From Micropruina glycogenica (GTDB lineage: Bacteria > Actinomycetota > Actinomycetes > Propionibacteriales > Propionibacteriaceae), in assembly GCF_039524395.1 (NCBI RefSeq), contig NZ_BAAAGO010000015.1: 64,000 bases of DNA. One strand, given 5' to 3'. Shown one piece after another: positions 26,475 to 34,853 of the stretch (within the stretch, counting starts at the first letter, position 1; each line of letters opens with the position of its first letter). The translations under genes were made by a program, and so were the position numbers. The notes beneath the pieces are model-generated. The model searched no databases and was not told the DNA's origin. It worked only from the letters and a program-made list of their open reading frames with translations.

Positions 26475-26696
26475 ATGACCGAAAGCCTGTCTGACGACGA
26501 GATCGTCAGCGACGCAGTACCCGGTTCGGGCCCGGTCGGCGACGCCGACGGTGTTGACGGTGACGGCACCGATGGTGACGGCACCGACGGTGTGGATGGC
26601 GACGGCACCGACGGTGACGGCACCGATGGTGTGGACGGTGACGGCACGGACGGTGACGGCACCGATGGTGGCGACGCCGACGGAGTAGACGCCTGA
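26475..26696 (+). CDS. Asp/Gly-rich repeat peptide, candidate RiPP precursor
   Basis: 73-residue acidic peptide. AAGGAG 5 nt before the ATG fixes the start. Residues 1-26 form a leader-like part (MTESLSDDEIVSDAVPGSGP then VGDADG). Three perfect 13-residue repeats follow (VDGDGTDGDGTDG at 27-39, 40-52, 53-65) and a short tail GDADGVDA. The repeats differ at synonymous codon positions, suggesting selection on the peptide. There is no Cys, Lys, aromatic or signal sequence. The stop is 2 bp before a Cupin_4/JmjC oxygenase, which overlaps a sucrase-ferredoxin-like gene: the layout of a precursor with modifying enzymes. Regular Asp residues, if hydroxylated, could chelate iron or calcium. The function is inferred. 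Confidence 0.75.
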   Translation: MTESLSDDEIVSDAVPGSGPVGDADGVDGDGTDGDGTDGVDGDGTDGDGTDGVDGDGTDGDGTDGGDADGVDA

Positions 26697-26698
26697 GC

Positions 26699-27820
26699 AT
26701 GAACCCGCTCAGCATTCTGTCCGGCGACCCCGACACCTTCGTTCGCGAGGTGTGGGGTCGCCGGATTCTCGTGCATCACGTCGAGCCTGGTCTGCTCGAG
26801 GGCATCTTCGGCATCGACCAGGCCGACCACCTGATCACCGAGAACGCGCTGCGCACGCCTCAGCTGCGGCTGGCCAAGAGCGGCTCGGTGCTGCCCGAAG
26901 CGCGATTCACCAAACACGCCACGATCGCGGGCAAGCCGCTCACCGGCCTGGTCGACGCCCGCAAGGTGCTCGACGAGTTCGCAGACGGCGCCACCATCGT
27001 GTTTCAGGGGCTGCAGCGCTACTGGCAGCCGCTGCGCGAGCTCGTCCGAGGGCTCGAAGAGCAGTTGGGGCACCCCTGCCAGGCCAACGCCTACCTGACC
27101 CCGCCGGGTTCGCAGGGCTTCGCGCTGCATTCAGACACCCACGACGTGTTCGTGTTTCAGACGTTCGGGGCCAAGCAGTGGGAGGTGCATGACGCCGAGG
27201 GCGTCCATCAGGTCGACATGGTGCCCGGCGTGTCGATGTACCTGCCCACCGGCACCCCGCACGCGGCCCGCACGCAGGCCACCGCCTCGCTGCACGTCAC
27301 GGTGGGCATTAACCGTTACGTGTGGCGCGACCTGCTCAAACGCGTCGTCGACCCCTTGCTGGCGGCCGCGGACGACCCGCTACCGGCGGCTCTGTTCGAC
27401 GACCCCGAGGCCCTGGCCGCCGCCCTTCGCGACCGGTTGGCGACCTTCGCCGACGCCGTGCGTGACGCCGACGCGGCGGGCGTGGTCGCCACCCACGAAC
27501 GTGCCTTCGCCACCGGACGGCAGCCGCTGCTCGGCGGCGCGCTACTCGACGTGCTGAACGCGCCCGGCATCGACGACGACACCCTGCTGCGCCGACGGGC
27601 GGGCAGCACGTGCCTGCTGCGTCCGGCGGGGGAGCGGCTGCATCTACTGCTGGGCGATCGCCGGGTCACCGTGCCGGCTCGCATCGAACCGGCGGTGCGC
27701 GAGTTGTTGGCCCACGACGAGCTGCGGCCGCGTGACCTGCACGACCACCTCGACGCGGCGGGCGCGATCGTGCTGACCCGGCGGATGGTGCGCGAAGGAC
27801 TGCTGGAAGTCGTCCGATGA
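26699..27820 (+). CDS. Cupin_4/JmjC-type Fe(II)/2-oxoglutarate oxygenase
   Basis: 373 residues, related to YcfD/MINA53 ribosomal oxygenases. Iron-binding HxD...H is visible: GFALHSDTHDVFVFQ (His144, Asp146) and GTPHAARTQ (His188). The family's FQTFGAKQWEV strand follows the first motif. The C-terminal part (about 210-373) is helical with a winged-helix-like end (LHDHLDAAGAIVLTRRMV), as in YcfD dimerisation and wH domains. Known members hydroxylate Arg or His of ribosomal proteins. Here the gene starts 2 bp after a repetitive Asp-rich peptide gene, so that peptide is the likely substrate. It overlaps the next gene by 4 bp. Confidence 0.85.
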   Translation: MNPLSILSGDPDTFVREVWGRRILVHHVEPGLLEGIFGIDQADHLITENALRTPQLRLAKSGSVLPEARFTKHATIAGKPLTGLVDARKVLDEFADGATIVFQGLQRYWQPLRELVRGLEEQLGHPCQANAYLTPPGSQGFALHSDTHDVFVFQTFGAKQWEVHDAEGVHQVDMVPGVSMYLPTGTPHAARTQATASLHVTVGINRYVWRDLLKRVVDPLLAAADDPLPAALFDDPEALAAALRDRLATFADAVRDADAAGVVATHERAFATGRQPLLGGALLDVLNAPGIDDDTLLRRRAGSTCLLRPAGERLHLLLGDRRVTVPARIEPAVRELLAHDELRPRDLHDHLDAAGAIVLTRRMVREGLLEVVR

Positions 27821-28698
27821 CCGTGCGCTGCTCGGTGGCGAGTGAGCAGCGCGGCGAACCCCTGGCCGGCACGGCCTCGACGGTGCGGCACTTTCTGCTG
27901 CTGGAGGACCCGGGCCCGTGGGGGCCCGAGATTCTGCGCAGCCAACGCCTGCCGGGGCCGGTGCGTGAGCCGCTGCTGCACTGGCATCGCGAGTTGGGGG
28001 TGCGTCCGCTGCTGATTCGCCGGCCGGGCCGCTACCTCACCGGGCCCCGTCGCGTGTTCGTGATCAACGCCCGCTACGGGTGGTGCGAGACCACGACGGT
28101 CGACAACCTGGCCGAGGTGGCTCAGTTCGACCTCGACGGCATCGTCGGCGGGGCGGGTGTGGGGCTGAGCGCGCACCACGAGCCGGTGCTGCTGGTGTGC
28201 ACCCACGGCCGGCACGACGCCTGCTGCGCCGAGCGTGGCCGTCCGCTGGCTGCGGCCATCGCCGCCCGGTGGCCCGATCTCACCTGGGAGAGCTCGCACC
28301 TGGGCGGTGACCGGTTCGCCGCCAACCTGCTGGTGATGCCGCAGGCGCACAGTTACGGACGGCTGACCCCCGACGAGGCCCCCGACGTGGTGGCCGACCA
28401 CCTCGCCGGCCTGTTGACCCTGCCGCACTACCGCGGGCACTGCACGGTGCCCTGGCCCGAGCAGGCCGCGGAGCACGCGCTGCGCGAGCGCCTCGGTTTG
28501 CGCGAGGTGGACGCCGTGCGGGTGCAGCGGCTGCGCCGCGACGGCACCCTGTTCTCGGTGACGCTGTCGGCCGAGGGTCGCACCTACCGGGTGGACGTGC
28601 GGCATCAGGCTCGTCCGCCCGAATTGCTCACCTGCCACAGCACGGTGCCGTCCGGAGCGGTGAACTACGACCTGGTGGCGCTCACGCGGCTCAACTGA
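27817..28698 (+). CDS. Sucrase/ferredoxin-like (Apd1-type thioredoxin-fold [2Fe-2S]) protein
   Basis: 293 residues. The family core VLLVCTHGRHDACCAERGRP holds Cys128, Cys136 and Cys137; WESSHLGGDRFAANLLVMP holds the conserved His161. Related Apd1-type proteins bind a [2Fe-2S] cluster in a thioredoxin fold with mixed Cys/His ligands and take part in electron transfer or metal homeostasis. It overlaps the oxygenase gene by 4 bp (ATGA), so it is cotranslated with it and is the natural candidate to supply electrons or to reduce the iron held by the peptide product. The operon ends at the inverted repeat 28712-28787. Confidence 0.82.
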   Translation: MTVRCSVASEQRGEPLAGTASTVRHFLLLEDPGPWGPEILRSQRLPGPVREPLLHWHRELGVRPLLIRRPGRYLTGPRRVFVINARYGWCETTTVDNLAEVAQFDLDGIVGGAGVGLSAHHEPVLLVCTHGRHDACCAERGRPLAAAIAARWPDLTWESSHLGGDRFAANLLVMPQAHSYGRLTPDEAPDVVADHLAGLLTLPHYRGHCTVPWPEQAAEHALRERLGLREVDAVRVQRLRRDGTLFSVTLSAEGRTYRVDVRHQARPPELLTCHSTVPSGAVNYDLVALTRLN

Positions 28699-28711
28699 CC
28701 TGGCGCGAGTT

Positions 28712-28787
28712 GGGGACGGTTCCTATAGCGCGCCACATCGGTCCGCACCACTAGATGTGGGGGTGGCGCGAGTTAGGAACCGTCCCC
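28712..28787. terminator. Inverted repeat between convergent operons
   Basis: GGGGACGGTTCCTA at 28712-28725 pairs exactly with TAGGAACCGTCCCC at 28774-28787. An 11-bp direct repeat TGGCGCGAGTT (28701-28711 and 28764-28774) flanks the arms. It lies between two convergent transcription units, so it is a likely bidirectional terminator, and it belongs to the GGGGACGGTTCC repeat family also seen at 33868 and 42890. Confidence 0.6.
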
Positions 28788-28789
28788 AC

Positions 28790-29596
28790 TCAGCGCCACT
28801 CGCCGTCCGTCGGCACGATCAACGGCGTTCCCGAGACGGGGTCGGGCATCACCACGCAGTTCAGTTCGAACACCTCGCGCACCAGGTGTTCGGTCAACAC
28901 CTCGGACGGCGCGCCGGTCGCGATCACCTCACCGGCCTTGAGCACGATCAGGTGAGTGGCGTAGCGGGCCGCCTGGTTGAGGTCGTGCAGCACCGCCACG
29001 ATGGTGGTGCCGGCCCGATGCAGGCGGGCGAACAGGTCGAGCATCTCGATCTGGTGGGTGAGATCGAGGTAGGTGGTCGGCTCGTCCAGCAGCAGAATCG
29101 GCGTCTGCTGGGCGATCGCCATGGCCGCCCACACCCGCTGCCGCTGGCCCCCCGACAGCTCGGCCACCTCACGGGTGGCCAGTTCGGCCACGTTGGTGGC
29201 CGTCATCGCGTCGCGGACTGCGGCCTCGTCTGCGTCGGTCCACTGCCGCACCAGCTTCTGATAAGGGAATCGGCCACGGCTCACCAGGTCGACCACCGTG
29301 ATGCCCTCGGGCGCGATGGACGACTGCGGCAACAGCCCCACGGTGCGCGCGAACTCTTTGGGCTTGAACGACGCCAACGACCGGCCGTCCAACGTGACCT
29401 CACCCGCGGCGGGCCGCAGCAGCCGCGACAGCGAGCGCAGCAGAGTGGATTTGCCGCAGGCGTTCGGGCCGATGATCACGGTGAACTCGTCGCCCGGCAC
29501 GTCGACGCTCAACCCGGTGCTCACCACGCGCTGGTCGTAGCGCAGCGTGACGGACTCGGCGCGCAGCCGGCCGGGGGACGGGATCGATGCGCTCAT
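28790..29596 (-). CDS. FecE-type siderophore ABC transporter ATPase
   Basis: 268 residues. Walker A IIGPNACGKSTLLRSL, Q-loop LLPQSSIAPEG, signature ELSGGQRQRVW, Walker B TPILLLDEPTTYLD and switch VLHDLNQAARY are all present. It powers uptake of iron-siderophore complexes through the two permeases encoded just upstream. The ATG at 29596 overlaps the stop of the second permease by 4 bp. It is the last gene of the minus-strand transporter operon and is probably iron-repressed through the box at 31711. Confidence 0.92.
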   Translation of the reverse strand: MSASIPSPGRLRAESVTLRYDQRVVSTGLSVDVPGDEFTVIIGPNACGKSTLLRSLSRLLRPAAGEVTLDGRSLASFKPKEFARTVGLLPQSSIAPEGITVVDLVSRGRFPYQKLVRQWTDADEAAVRDAMTATNVAELATREVAELSGGQRQRVWAAMAIAQQTPILLLDEPTTYLDLTHQIEMLDLFARLHRAGTTIVAVLHDLNQAARYATHLIVLKAGEVIATGAPSEVLTEHLVREVFELNCVVMPDPVSGTPLIVPTDGEWR

Positions 29597-30651
29597 GTGC
29601 GACGCCTCGCTTCTTGAATCAGCAGGGTGAGCAGGTAGAAGCCGCCCAGCACGACGGTGACGATGCCCACCGGCACGTCGACGGGCAGGGTGTGTTGTGC
29701 GATCAGGTCGGCGCTGAGCAGCAGCAGCGCCCCGATGAACGCCGACCCGGCGATCGGAATGCCGGCGCTGCCCGCCAGTCGGCGGGCCACCTGCGGCGCG
29801 GCCAGCGCCACGAAGGCGATCGGCCCCGTCGCAGCGGTCACGATCGCCACCAGGGCCACCGCGAACAGCACCAGCCCGAGGCGCGACCGTTCGACGTCGA
29901 CGCCGTGTGCCGCAGCCGCGTCGTCGCCCAATTCGAGCTGCCGCAACTGCGGCACCAGCAGCAGCCCGGGCAGACACACCGCCAGGGCGATCACGGCGGG
30001 CAGCAACGTGCCCCAGTTCATCAACGACAGCGACCCCGCGCCCCAGATGGACGCCGCCATCGCTACTTCTTCTTGCGCCCGCAGCAGCAGAAACAGGTTC
30101 ACCGACTGAAGCATCGCCGTCACGGCGATGCCCACGATGATCAGCCGAAAGCCCTGCATGCCGCGCCGGTAGGCCAGCAGGTAGACCACGACGGCCGTCG
30201 CCAGGCCGCCCACCAGGGCACCCAGCGACAGCGACACCGCGCCGGTGCCGATCACGGTCAACGCGATCAGGGCCCCGGTGTAGGCGCCGGTGGCGAAGCC
30301 GATCACGTCGGGCGAGCCCAGCGGGTTGCGGGTCAGCGACTGAAAGATCGCGCCCGAGATCGCCAGCGCGCCGCCGAACACCACCGCCCCCAGCACCCGC
30401 GGCAGCCGCCAGTCGCGCACGACGGTGGTGATGAAGCCGCCGTCGGTGGCGAACAGCGCCTGCACCACCTCGGCGGGCGAGAGCGGCAGGTCGCCGAAGC
30501 CGAGTGCGACAACGGCCAGCGCCAGCGTCAGCAGCACCGACGCCACCGCCACCACCACGCCGCGGCGCGGCACCCAGCCGCCGATCAGGGGCACCGGCAG
30601 CGATTCGGACCGCGGGTCGAGCGACGTCCGGTCGGCTAGCTCGGCGCTCAC
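29593..30651 (-). CDS. FecCD-family siderophore permease
   Basis: 352 residues with about ten membrane segments after a short cytoplasmic N-terminus. Family marks: RLPRVLGAVVFGGALAISGA, TRNPLGSPDVIGFATGAYTGA and TGPIAFVALAAPQVARRL, the EAA-like coupling region. It forms a heterodimeric channel with the neighbouring permease and works with the ATPase and the binding lipoprotein at 31766. It overlaps both neighbours by 4 bp. Confidence 0.92.
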   Translation of the reverse strand: MSAELADRTSLDPRSESLPVPLIGGWVPRRGVVVAVASVLLTLALAVVALGFGDLPLSPAEVVQALFATDGGFITTVVRDWRLPRVLGAVVFGGALAISGAIFQSLTRNPLGSPDVIGFATGAYTGALIALTVIGTGAVSLSLGALVGGLATAVVVYLLAYRRGMQGFRLIIVGIAVTAMLQSVNLFLLLRAQEEVAMAASIWGAGSLSLMNWGTLLPAVIALAVCLPGLLLVPQLRQLELGDDAAAAHGVDVERSRLGLVLFAVALVAIVTAATGPIAFVALAAPQVARRLAGSAGIPIAGSAFIGALLLLSADLIAQHTLPVDVPVGIVTVVLGGFYLLTLLIQEARRRT

Positions 30652-31700
30652 AGTTCACTCGCCCTGCGCCGCCGCACCAGCACGATCAGCACGGGCGCGC
30701 CGATCAGGGCGGTCACGATGCCCGCCGGCAACTCGCCGGGCGGCATCACCACCCGGCCCGCCACGTCGGCGAGCAGCAGCAGCACGGGCGCGGCCAGCAC
30801 CGAGTGGGCGATGATCCAGCGCTGGTCGGGCCCCACGATCCAACGCACGGCGTGCGGCACCATCAGCCCGACGAACGAGATCGGCCCCGCCAGGGCGGTG
30901 GCGCTGCCGGCCAGCAGCATGACGGCCAACACCGCGAACACCCGGGTGCGCACCACGCGGGCGCCCAGGGCGGACGCCAGGTCGTCACCCAGGGCGATGG
31001 CGTTGAGAGACGACCCGATGGCCAGCGCGACACCAAGCCCGAGCAGCACCAGCGGCCCGGCCCACGTGAGCAGACCCACGTCGCGGTCGAGCAGCGAGCC
31101 CGACTGCCACGCCGTCATGCCGGCGAACCGCGCACGATCGGTCAGCACGATGGCACTGGTGATGCCGGCGAGCACAGCCCCCAGTGCGACACCGGCCAGA
31201 ATGAGCCGCACCGGGCTGCCGCCATCTGCGCCCAGCGACCCGATGGCGTACACCAGCACCGACGCGCCGAACGCTCCGGCGTAGGCGAGCGCCAGGGTGC
31301 CGAACGAGCCGGTGACGCCCGCCAGACCGGTGCCGATCGCCATCGCGAACGCCGCGCCCGCGTTGACGCCCAGAATGCCCGGGTCGGCCAGCGGGTTACG
31401 GGTGACGGCCTGAATCAGGGCACCCGACACACCCAACGCGGCACCGGCGACCAGCCCGATCAGTGTGCGCGGCACGCGCAGGTCGTTGATCACCGACGCG
31501 TTGGCGCCGGTGTCGTTGCCCAGCAGAATCTGCAGCACCTCGGCCGGGGGAATGGCCCGCGTGCCGACCGCGAGGCTGGCCAGTACGGCCGCGGCCAGGG
31601 CCACCAGCAGCACCACGAAACCGCCTGCGCGGGCCGCTGGACTCGGTGTTTCGCGCGTCCCTTCGGTGGCGAGGCTCGGTCGCGGACGCACAGAGGTCAC
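30648..31700 (-). CDS. FecCD-family siderophore permease, first gene of importer operon
   Basis: 350 residues from the GTG at 31700. Seen: LRVPRTLIGLVAGAALGVSGALIQ, TRNPLADPGILGVNAGAAF and AGPISFVGLMVPHAVRWI, standard for the family, with about ten membrane segments. An ATG at 31712 is in frame, but TATGAT (minus strand, 31713-31708) lies 7 nt before the GTG, the same leaderless spacing seen elsewhere, so the ATG falls inside the promoter and GTG is preferred. The IdeR/DtxR box at 31711-31729 overlaps that -10 element. Confidence 0.9.
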   Translation of the reverse strand: MTSVRPRPSLATEGTRETPSPAARAGGFVVLLVALAAAVLASLAVGTRAIPPAEVLQILLGNDTGANASVINDLRVPRTLIGLVAGAALGVSGALIQAVTRNPLADPGILGVNAGAAFAMAIGTGLAGVTGSFGTLALAYAGAFGASVLVYAIGSLGADGGSPVRLILAGVALGAVLAGITSAIVLTDRARFAGMTAWQSGSLLDRDVGLLTWAGPLVLLGLGVALAIGSSLNAIALGDDLASALGARVVRTRVFAVLAVMLLAGSATALAGPISFVGLMVPHAVRWIVGPDQRWIIAHSVLAAPVLLLLADVAGRVVMPPGELPAGIVTALIGAPVLIVLVRRRRASEL

Positions 31701-31710
31701 GCGCGTGATC

Positions 31711-31729
31711 ATAGGCTAGCCTTACCTAA
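31711..31729. promoter_or_regulatory. IdeR/DtxR iron box of the divergent siderophore-uptake genes
   Basis: ATAGGCTAGCCTTACCTAA matches the DtxR consensus at 16 of 19 positions. It lies between the permease operon (minus) and the binding-protein gene (plus, start 31766) and overlaps the inferred -10 of the former. One box could repress both directions when iron is plentiful. Confidence 0.85.
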
Positions 31730-31765
31730 AATCTGCAACCGCAGCCTGCCGAGCAAAGGATTTTC

Positions 31766-32770
31766 ATGCGTTTTCGCGCTCTCGCCGCCGCAATCGTGGC
31801 AACTCTCGCAGCGGGCCTGGCCGCCTGCTCGTCCGGGCCGGCCGCCACGTCGGCGGCGCCGGCATCGTCCGGTTCGGCGTCGGCGCCGGCCGATTCGGCC
31901 TTTCCGGCCACCGTCGCCACCAAGTTCGGCGGCGTCACGATCAACGCCAAGCCCACCCGGGTGGTGGCGCTGGGCTGGGGCGACGCCGAGACCGCGCTGG
32001 CGCTCGGCGTACAGCCGGTGGGCGCGTCCGACTGGCTCGGCTTCGGCGGTGAGGGCGTCGGGCCGTGGGCCAAGGGGCTGTACAGCACCGCGCCCACGCT
32101 GATCGGCACCATGGAGCCCGAGTACGAGAAGATCGCCGCGCTCAAGCCCGACCTGATTCTCGACGTGAAGGGCTCCGGCGACCAGGCGCGCTACGAACGG
32201 CTGAAGAGCATCGCCACCACCGTCGGCGTGCCCGCCGGCGGCGACAGTTACCTGACCAACGCGACCCAGCAGATGACGATGATCGCCACCGCCCTGGGCG
32301 AGAAGGCGAAGGGCGAGGAACTGCTCAAGCAGGTCACGGACGCCTTCGCTTCCGCCGCGGCCGCCCACCCCGACTGGAAGGGCAAGACGATGAGCGCCGT
32401 CACCAAGACCGCCGAAGGCTGGGGCGCCTACATCGAGGGCAGCGAGCGGGTCACGTTCATGCAGAACCTCGGCTTCGTGCAGAACCCGCGGATCGCCGCG
32501 TCGAAGGCCAACGCCACCGGATTCTCGGTCACCCTGTCGCCCGAGAACCTCGACCAGGCCGACGCCGACGTGATCGTCGCCTTCCCGATCTTCATCAAAA
32601 CCGATCAGCTCACCGGCGACGCGGCCTGGAAGGCGATTCCCGCCGTGAAGGACGGCCGGGCCGTGGTGATCGACGGCGACCTGGCGTCCGCCTACTCGTT
32701 GGGCACCACGTTGGCCACCACCTACGCCATCGACCAGTTGGTGCCCAAGCTCGAGTCCGTACTCAAGTAA
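31766..32770 (+). CDS. Iron-siderophore substrate-binding lipoprotein
   Basis: 334 residues. A lipobox (AAGLAAC) after a short signal is followed by a Ser/Ala/Pro linker and then a class III binding fold: TRVVALGWGDAETALALGV, EKIAALKPDLILDVKG and VVIDGDLASAYSLGTTLATTYA. It captures ferric siderophore, or perhaps haem or another chelate, outside the membrane and delivers it to the FecCD permeases encoded divergently. ACTIVITY on the Asp-rich peptide product would be a testable idea. Expression is probably iron-repressed through the box 37 bp upstream. Confidence 0.9.
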   Translation: MRFRALAAAIVATLAAGLAACSSGPAATSAAPASSGSASAPADSAFPATVATKFGGVTINAKPTRVVALGWGDAETALALGVQPVGASDWLGFGGEGVGPWAKGLYSTAPTLIGTMEPEYEKIAALKPDLILDVKGSGDQARYERLKSIATTVGVPAGGDSYLTNATQQMTMIATALGEKAKGEELLKQVTDAFASAAAAHPDWKGKTMSAVTKTAEGWGAYIEGSERVTFMQNLGFVQNPRIAASKANATGFSVTLSPENLDQADADVIVAFPIFIKTDQLTGDAAWKAIPAVKDGRAVVIDGDLASAYSLGTTLATTYAIDQLVPKLESVLK

Positions 32771-32842
32771 CCCCGCACGCCTGCTGCGGCGCTCGGGCGG
32801 GTCTGCTTGCCGTCCGGGCGCCGAGCCGGGAGAGTCCTACCC

Positions 32843-33868
32843 ATGAAGTTCCTGTTTCTGGGCGCGGGCGCGATCGGCACCTACGTGGGCGGCAGCCTGG
32901 CCGCCGCGGGTGACGAGGTGACGTTCATCGAACGTCCAGAAACCGCGGCCGTGATCGCCGAGCACGGGCTCAAGGTGCACACCGCCGACACCACCCGCGT
33001 CGTGCGCGACGTCACCGTGCATGGCAGTGCCGCAGAGGCGCTGGCCCACGGGCCCTACGACATCGGCGTGTTCGCGCTGAAGTCGTTCGACACCCAGACC
33101 GCCCTCGACGAGCTGCTGGCCACCGGGTACGAGGTGCCCACCATCTTGTCGTTGCAGAACGGCGTCGACAACGAACCGACCATCGCGGCCACCCTGGGTG
33201 CCGACAAGGTGATCGCCGGCACGGTCGCCACCGCCGTCAGCAAGCCGGGCGTGGGTGAGGTGGTCGAAGAGAAGCACCGCGGCATCGGCGTGGCCCTTGG
33301 CCACCCACTCGCTCAGCCGCTGGTCGAGGCACTCGACCGCGCGGGCCTCTCGGGCAAGGCGTTCGACGACGCGCCGTCGATGAAGTGGTCGAAGCTGCTC
33401 ACCAACCTCACCGGCAACGCGACCTCGGCGATTCTGGACGAAACCGTCGCCGAACTCTTCGCCGACAAGCGCAGTTACACCATCGAAGTGGCCGTGCTGG
33501 CCGAATGTCTGGCGGTCATGAAGGCCAAGGGTTACCGGGTGGTCGACCTACCGGGTACCCCGGTGCGCGCCCTCGCGTGGGCCACCAAGCTGCCACGCTT
33601 CATCGCCCAGCCGGCCCTCACCAAAGCCCTGGGCGCCGGCCGCGGCGACAAGATGCCCAGCTTTCACATCGACCTGCACGGTGGCCGCGGCCGCACCGAG
33701 GTCAGCTTTCTCAACGGCGCCGTCGCACGCGGCGGCGAACAGGCGGGTGTGCCCACCCCCGTCAACGCGCTGCTCACCGACACCCTCGAAGCACTCAGCG
33801 CCGGCGAACTGCCGCTGGATGCCTACCGGCACGACCCGGACGCCCTGCTGGCGCGCCTGGCCCGCTGA
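32843..33868 (+). CDS. Ketopantoate reductase family protein (PanE/ApbA)
   Basis: 341 residues. The N-terminal Rossmann motif FLGAGAIGTYVGGSLAAAG binds NADPH; LSLQNGVDNE and the catalytic lysine region SMKWSKLLTNLTGNATSAI follow, as in 2-dehydropantoate 2-reductases. The role would be NADPH reduction of ketopantoate to pantoate for CoA, though many paralogues act on other 2-oxo acids. The ATG at 32843 begins the Rossmann strand; upstream codons are not family-like. It ends at a perfect bidirectional terminator. Confidence 0.82.
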   Translation: MKFLFLGAGAIGTYVGGSLAAAGDEVTFIERPETAAVIAEHGLKVHTADTTRVVRDVTVHGSAAEALAHGPYDIGVFALKSFDTQTALDELLATGYEVPTILSLQNGVDNEPTIAATLGADKVIAGTVATAVSKPGVGEVVEEKHRGIGVALGHPLAQPLVEALDRAGLSGKAFDDAPSMKWSKLLTNLTGNATSAILDETVAELFADKRSYTIEVAVLAECLAVMKAKGYRVVDLPGTPVRALAWATKLPRFIAQPALTKALGAGRGDKMPSFHIDLHGGRGRTEVSFLNGAVARGGEQAGVPTPVNALLTDTLEALSAGELPLDAYRHDPDALLARLAR

Positions 33869-33914
33869 ACCGAAGGAACCGTCCCCTGAACCAACGGGGA
33901 CGGTTCCTTCGGTT
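33868..33914. terminator. Bidirectional terminator, perfect 19-bp inverted repeat
   Basis: AACCGAAGGAACCGTCCCC at 33868-33886 and GGGGACGGTTCCTTCGGTT at 33896-33914 pair without mismatch around a 9-nt loop. It sits between convergent genes and touches both stop codons. It is the longest perfect member of the GGGGACGGTTCC family in the window. Confidence 0.8.
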
Positions 33915-34834
33915 CACGCGTTCAACGCCAGCGCCGCGACGATCCGCTCCGCCGGCCCGCCCAGGTTGAGCAGGTCGGCCAGTTCGGCGAACACCTCGGG
34001 CTTGGCCGGTTCGGTGGGCAGCAGCAGGTCGGCCTCGGTGACGTCCAAAGGTACGTCGGTGCGCACCCGCACCACTTCGCGCGCCGGCCCCAGGTAGTCG
34101 ATGCCGGCGCTGAGCCGAGCGGTGAGGGCGGGGGAGAGCTTCTTGGCCGAGGCCGCCGCCAGCACCCCCTCGAGGTCGCCGTGGTCGGCGATCAGCTTCG
34201 CCGCGGTCTTCTCGCCGATGCCGGCGACACCCGGTAGTCCGTCCGAGGCGTCGCCGCGCAGCGTGGCGAAGTCGGCGTAGCCGGCGCCCCCGATGCCGTA
34301 CTTGGCCACCAGTGCGGTCTCGTCGAACACCTCGTGGTTGCGGACGCCCTTCACCACCGACAGCACGCGCACCGAGCGGGCGTCGTCGACGAGTTGAAAC
34401 AGGTCGCGGTCACCGGTGATCACCTCGACCGGCATGGACGAACGCGCCGCCAGGGTGGCGATGACGTCATCGGCCTCGAACCCATCGGCGCCCACCACGG
34501 CGATGCCGAGCGCGTCCAGCACGGCCAGGATCAGCGGCACCTGCGGCGTCAGTTCGTCGGGCACCACTTCGACGTCGCCGGCCAGCACCCGGTGCGCCTT
34601 GTACGTCGGCACCAGTTCGACCCGCCAAGCCGGACGCCACGAGTTGTCCCAGCAGGCGGCCGCGTGGGTGGGTCGGTAGTCGGTGATGAACCTGGCCATG
34701 AAATCGAGCAGGCCGCGCACGGCATTGACGCTCTGCCCGTCCTGCGCCCGAAGGCTGCCTGGCAAGCCGAAAAAAGCCCTGAAGTACAGCGATGCCGTGT
34801 CGAAAAGTTGCAGATTCGGCCGGTTCATCCGCAC
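33914..34834 (-). CDS. 5'-3' exonuclease (Pol I N-terminal / FEN-like)
   Basis: 306 residues. Stand-alone homologue of the DNA polymerase I 5' nuclease domain. Acidic metal-binding residues are seen in LFDTASLYFRAF, GFEADDVIATLA and VITGDRDLFQLVDD, and the helix-hairpin-helix in SDGLPGVAGIGEKTAAKLI. It removes flaps and RNA primers. Two in-frame ATGs (34834, 34828) are possible; the second begins MNRPNLQLFD. It diverges from the Lrp gene with only about 19 bp between, so promoters must overlap. Confidence 0.9.
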   Translation of the reverse strand: MRMNRPNLQLFDTASLYFRAFFGLPGSLRAQDGQSVNAVRGLLDFMARFITDYRPTHAAACWDNSWRPAWRVELVPTYKAHRVLAGDVEVVPDELTPQVPLILAVLDALGIAVVGADGFEADDVIATLAARSSMPVEVITGDRDLFQLVDDARSVRVLSVVKGVRNHEVFDETALVAKYGIGGAGYADFATLRGDASDGLPGVAGIGEKTAAKLIADHGDLEGVLAAASAKKLSPALTARLSAGIDYLGPAREVVRVRTDVPLDVTEADLLLPTEPAKPEVFAELADLLNLGGPAERIVAALALNA

Positions 34835-34853
34835 ATAGTGACACGATTACGTC

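Noticed and set aside
26553..26669. The short repeated units of the peptide gene considered as a CRISPR or minisatellite.
   Set aside because: Period is 39 nt without unique spacers, and differences are synonymous within an open frame, so it is a coding repeat.
26459..27130. Minus-strand frame opposite the Asp-rich peptide, with SVPSP repeats.
   Set aside because: It mirrors the DGDGT repeats of the plus-strand peptide, lacks a ribosome site, and continues as shadow of the oxygenase gene. The plus frame has AAGGAG and operon spacing.
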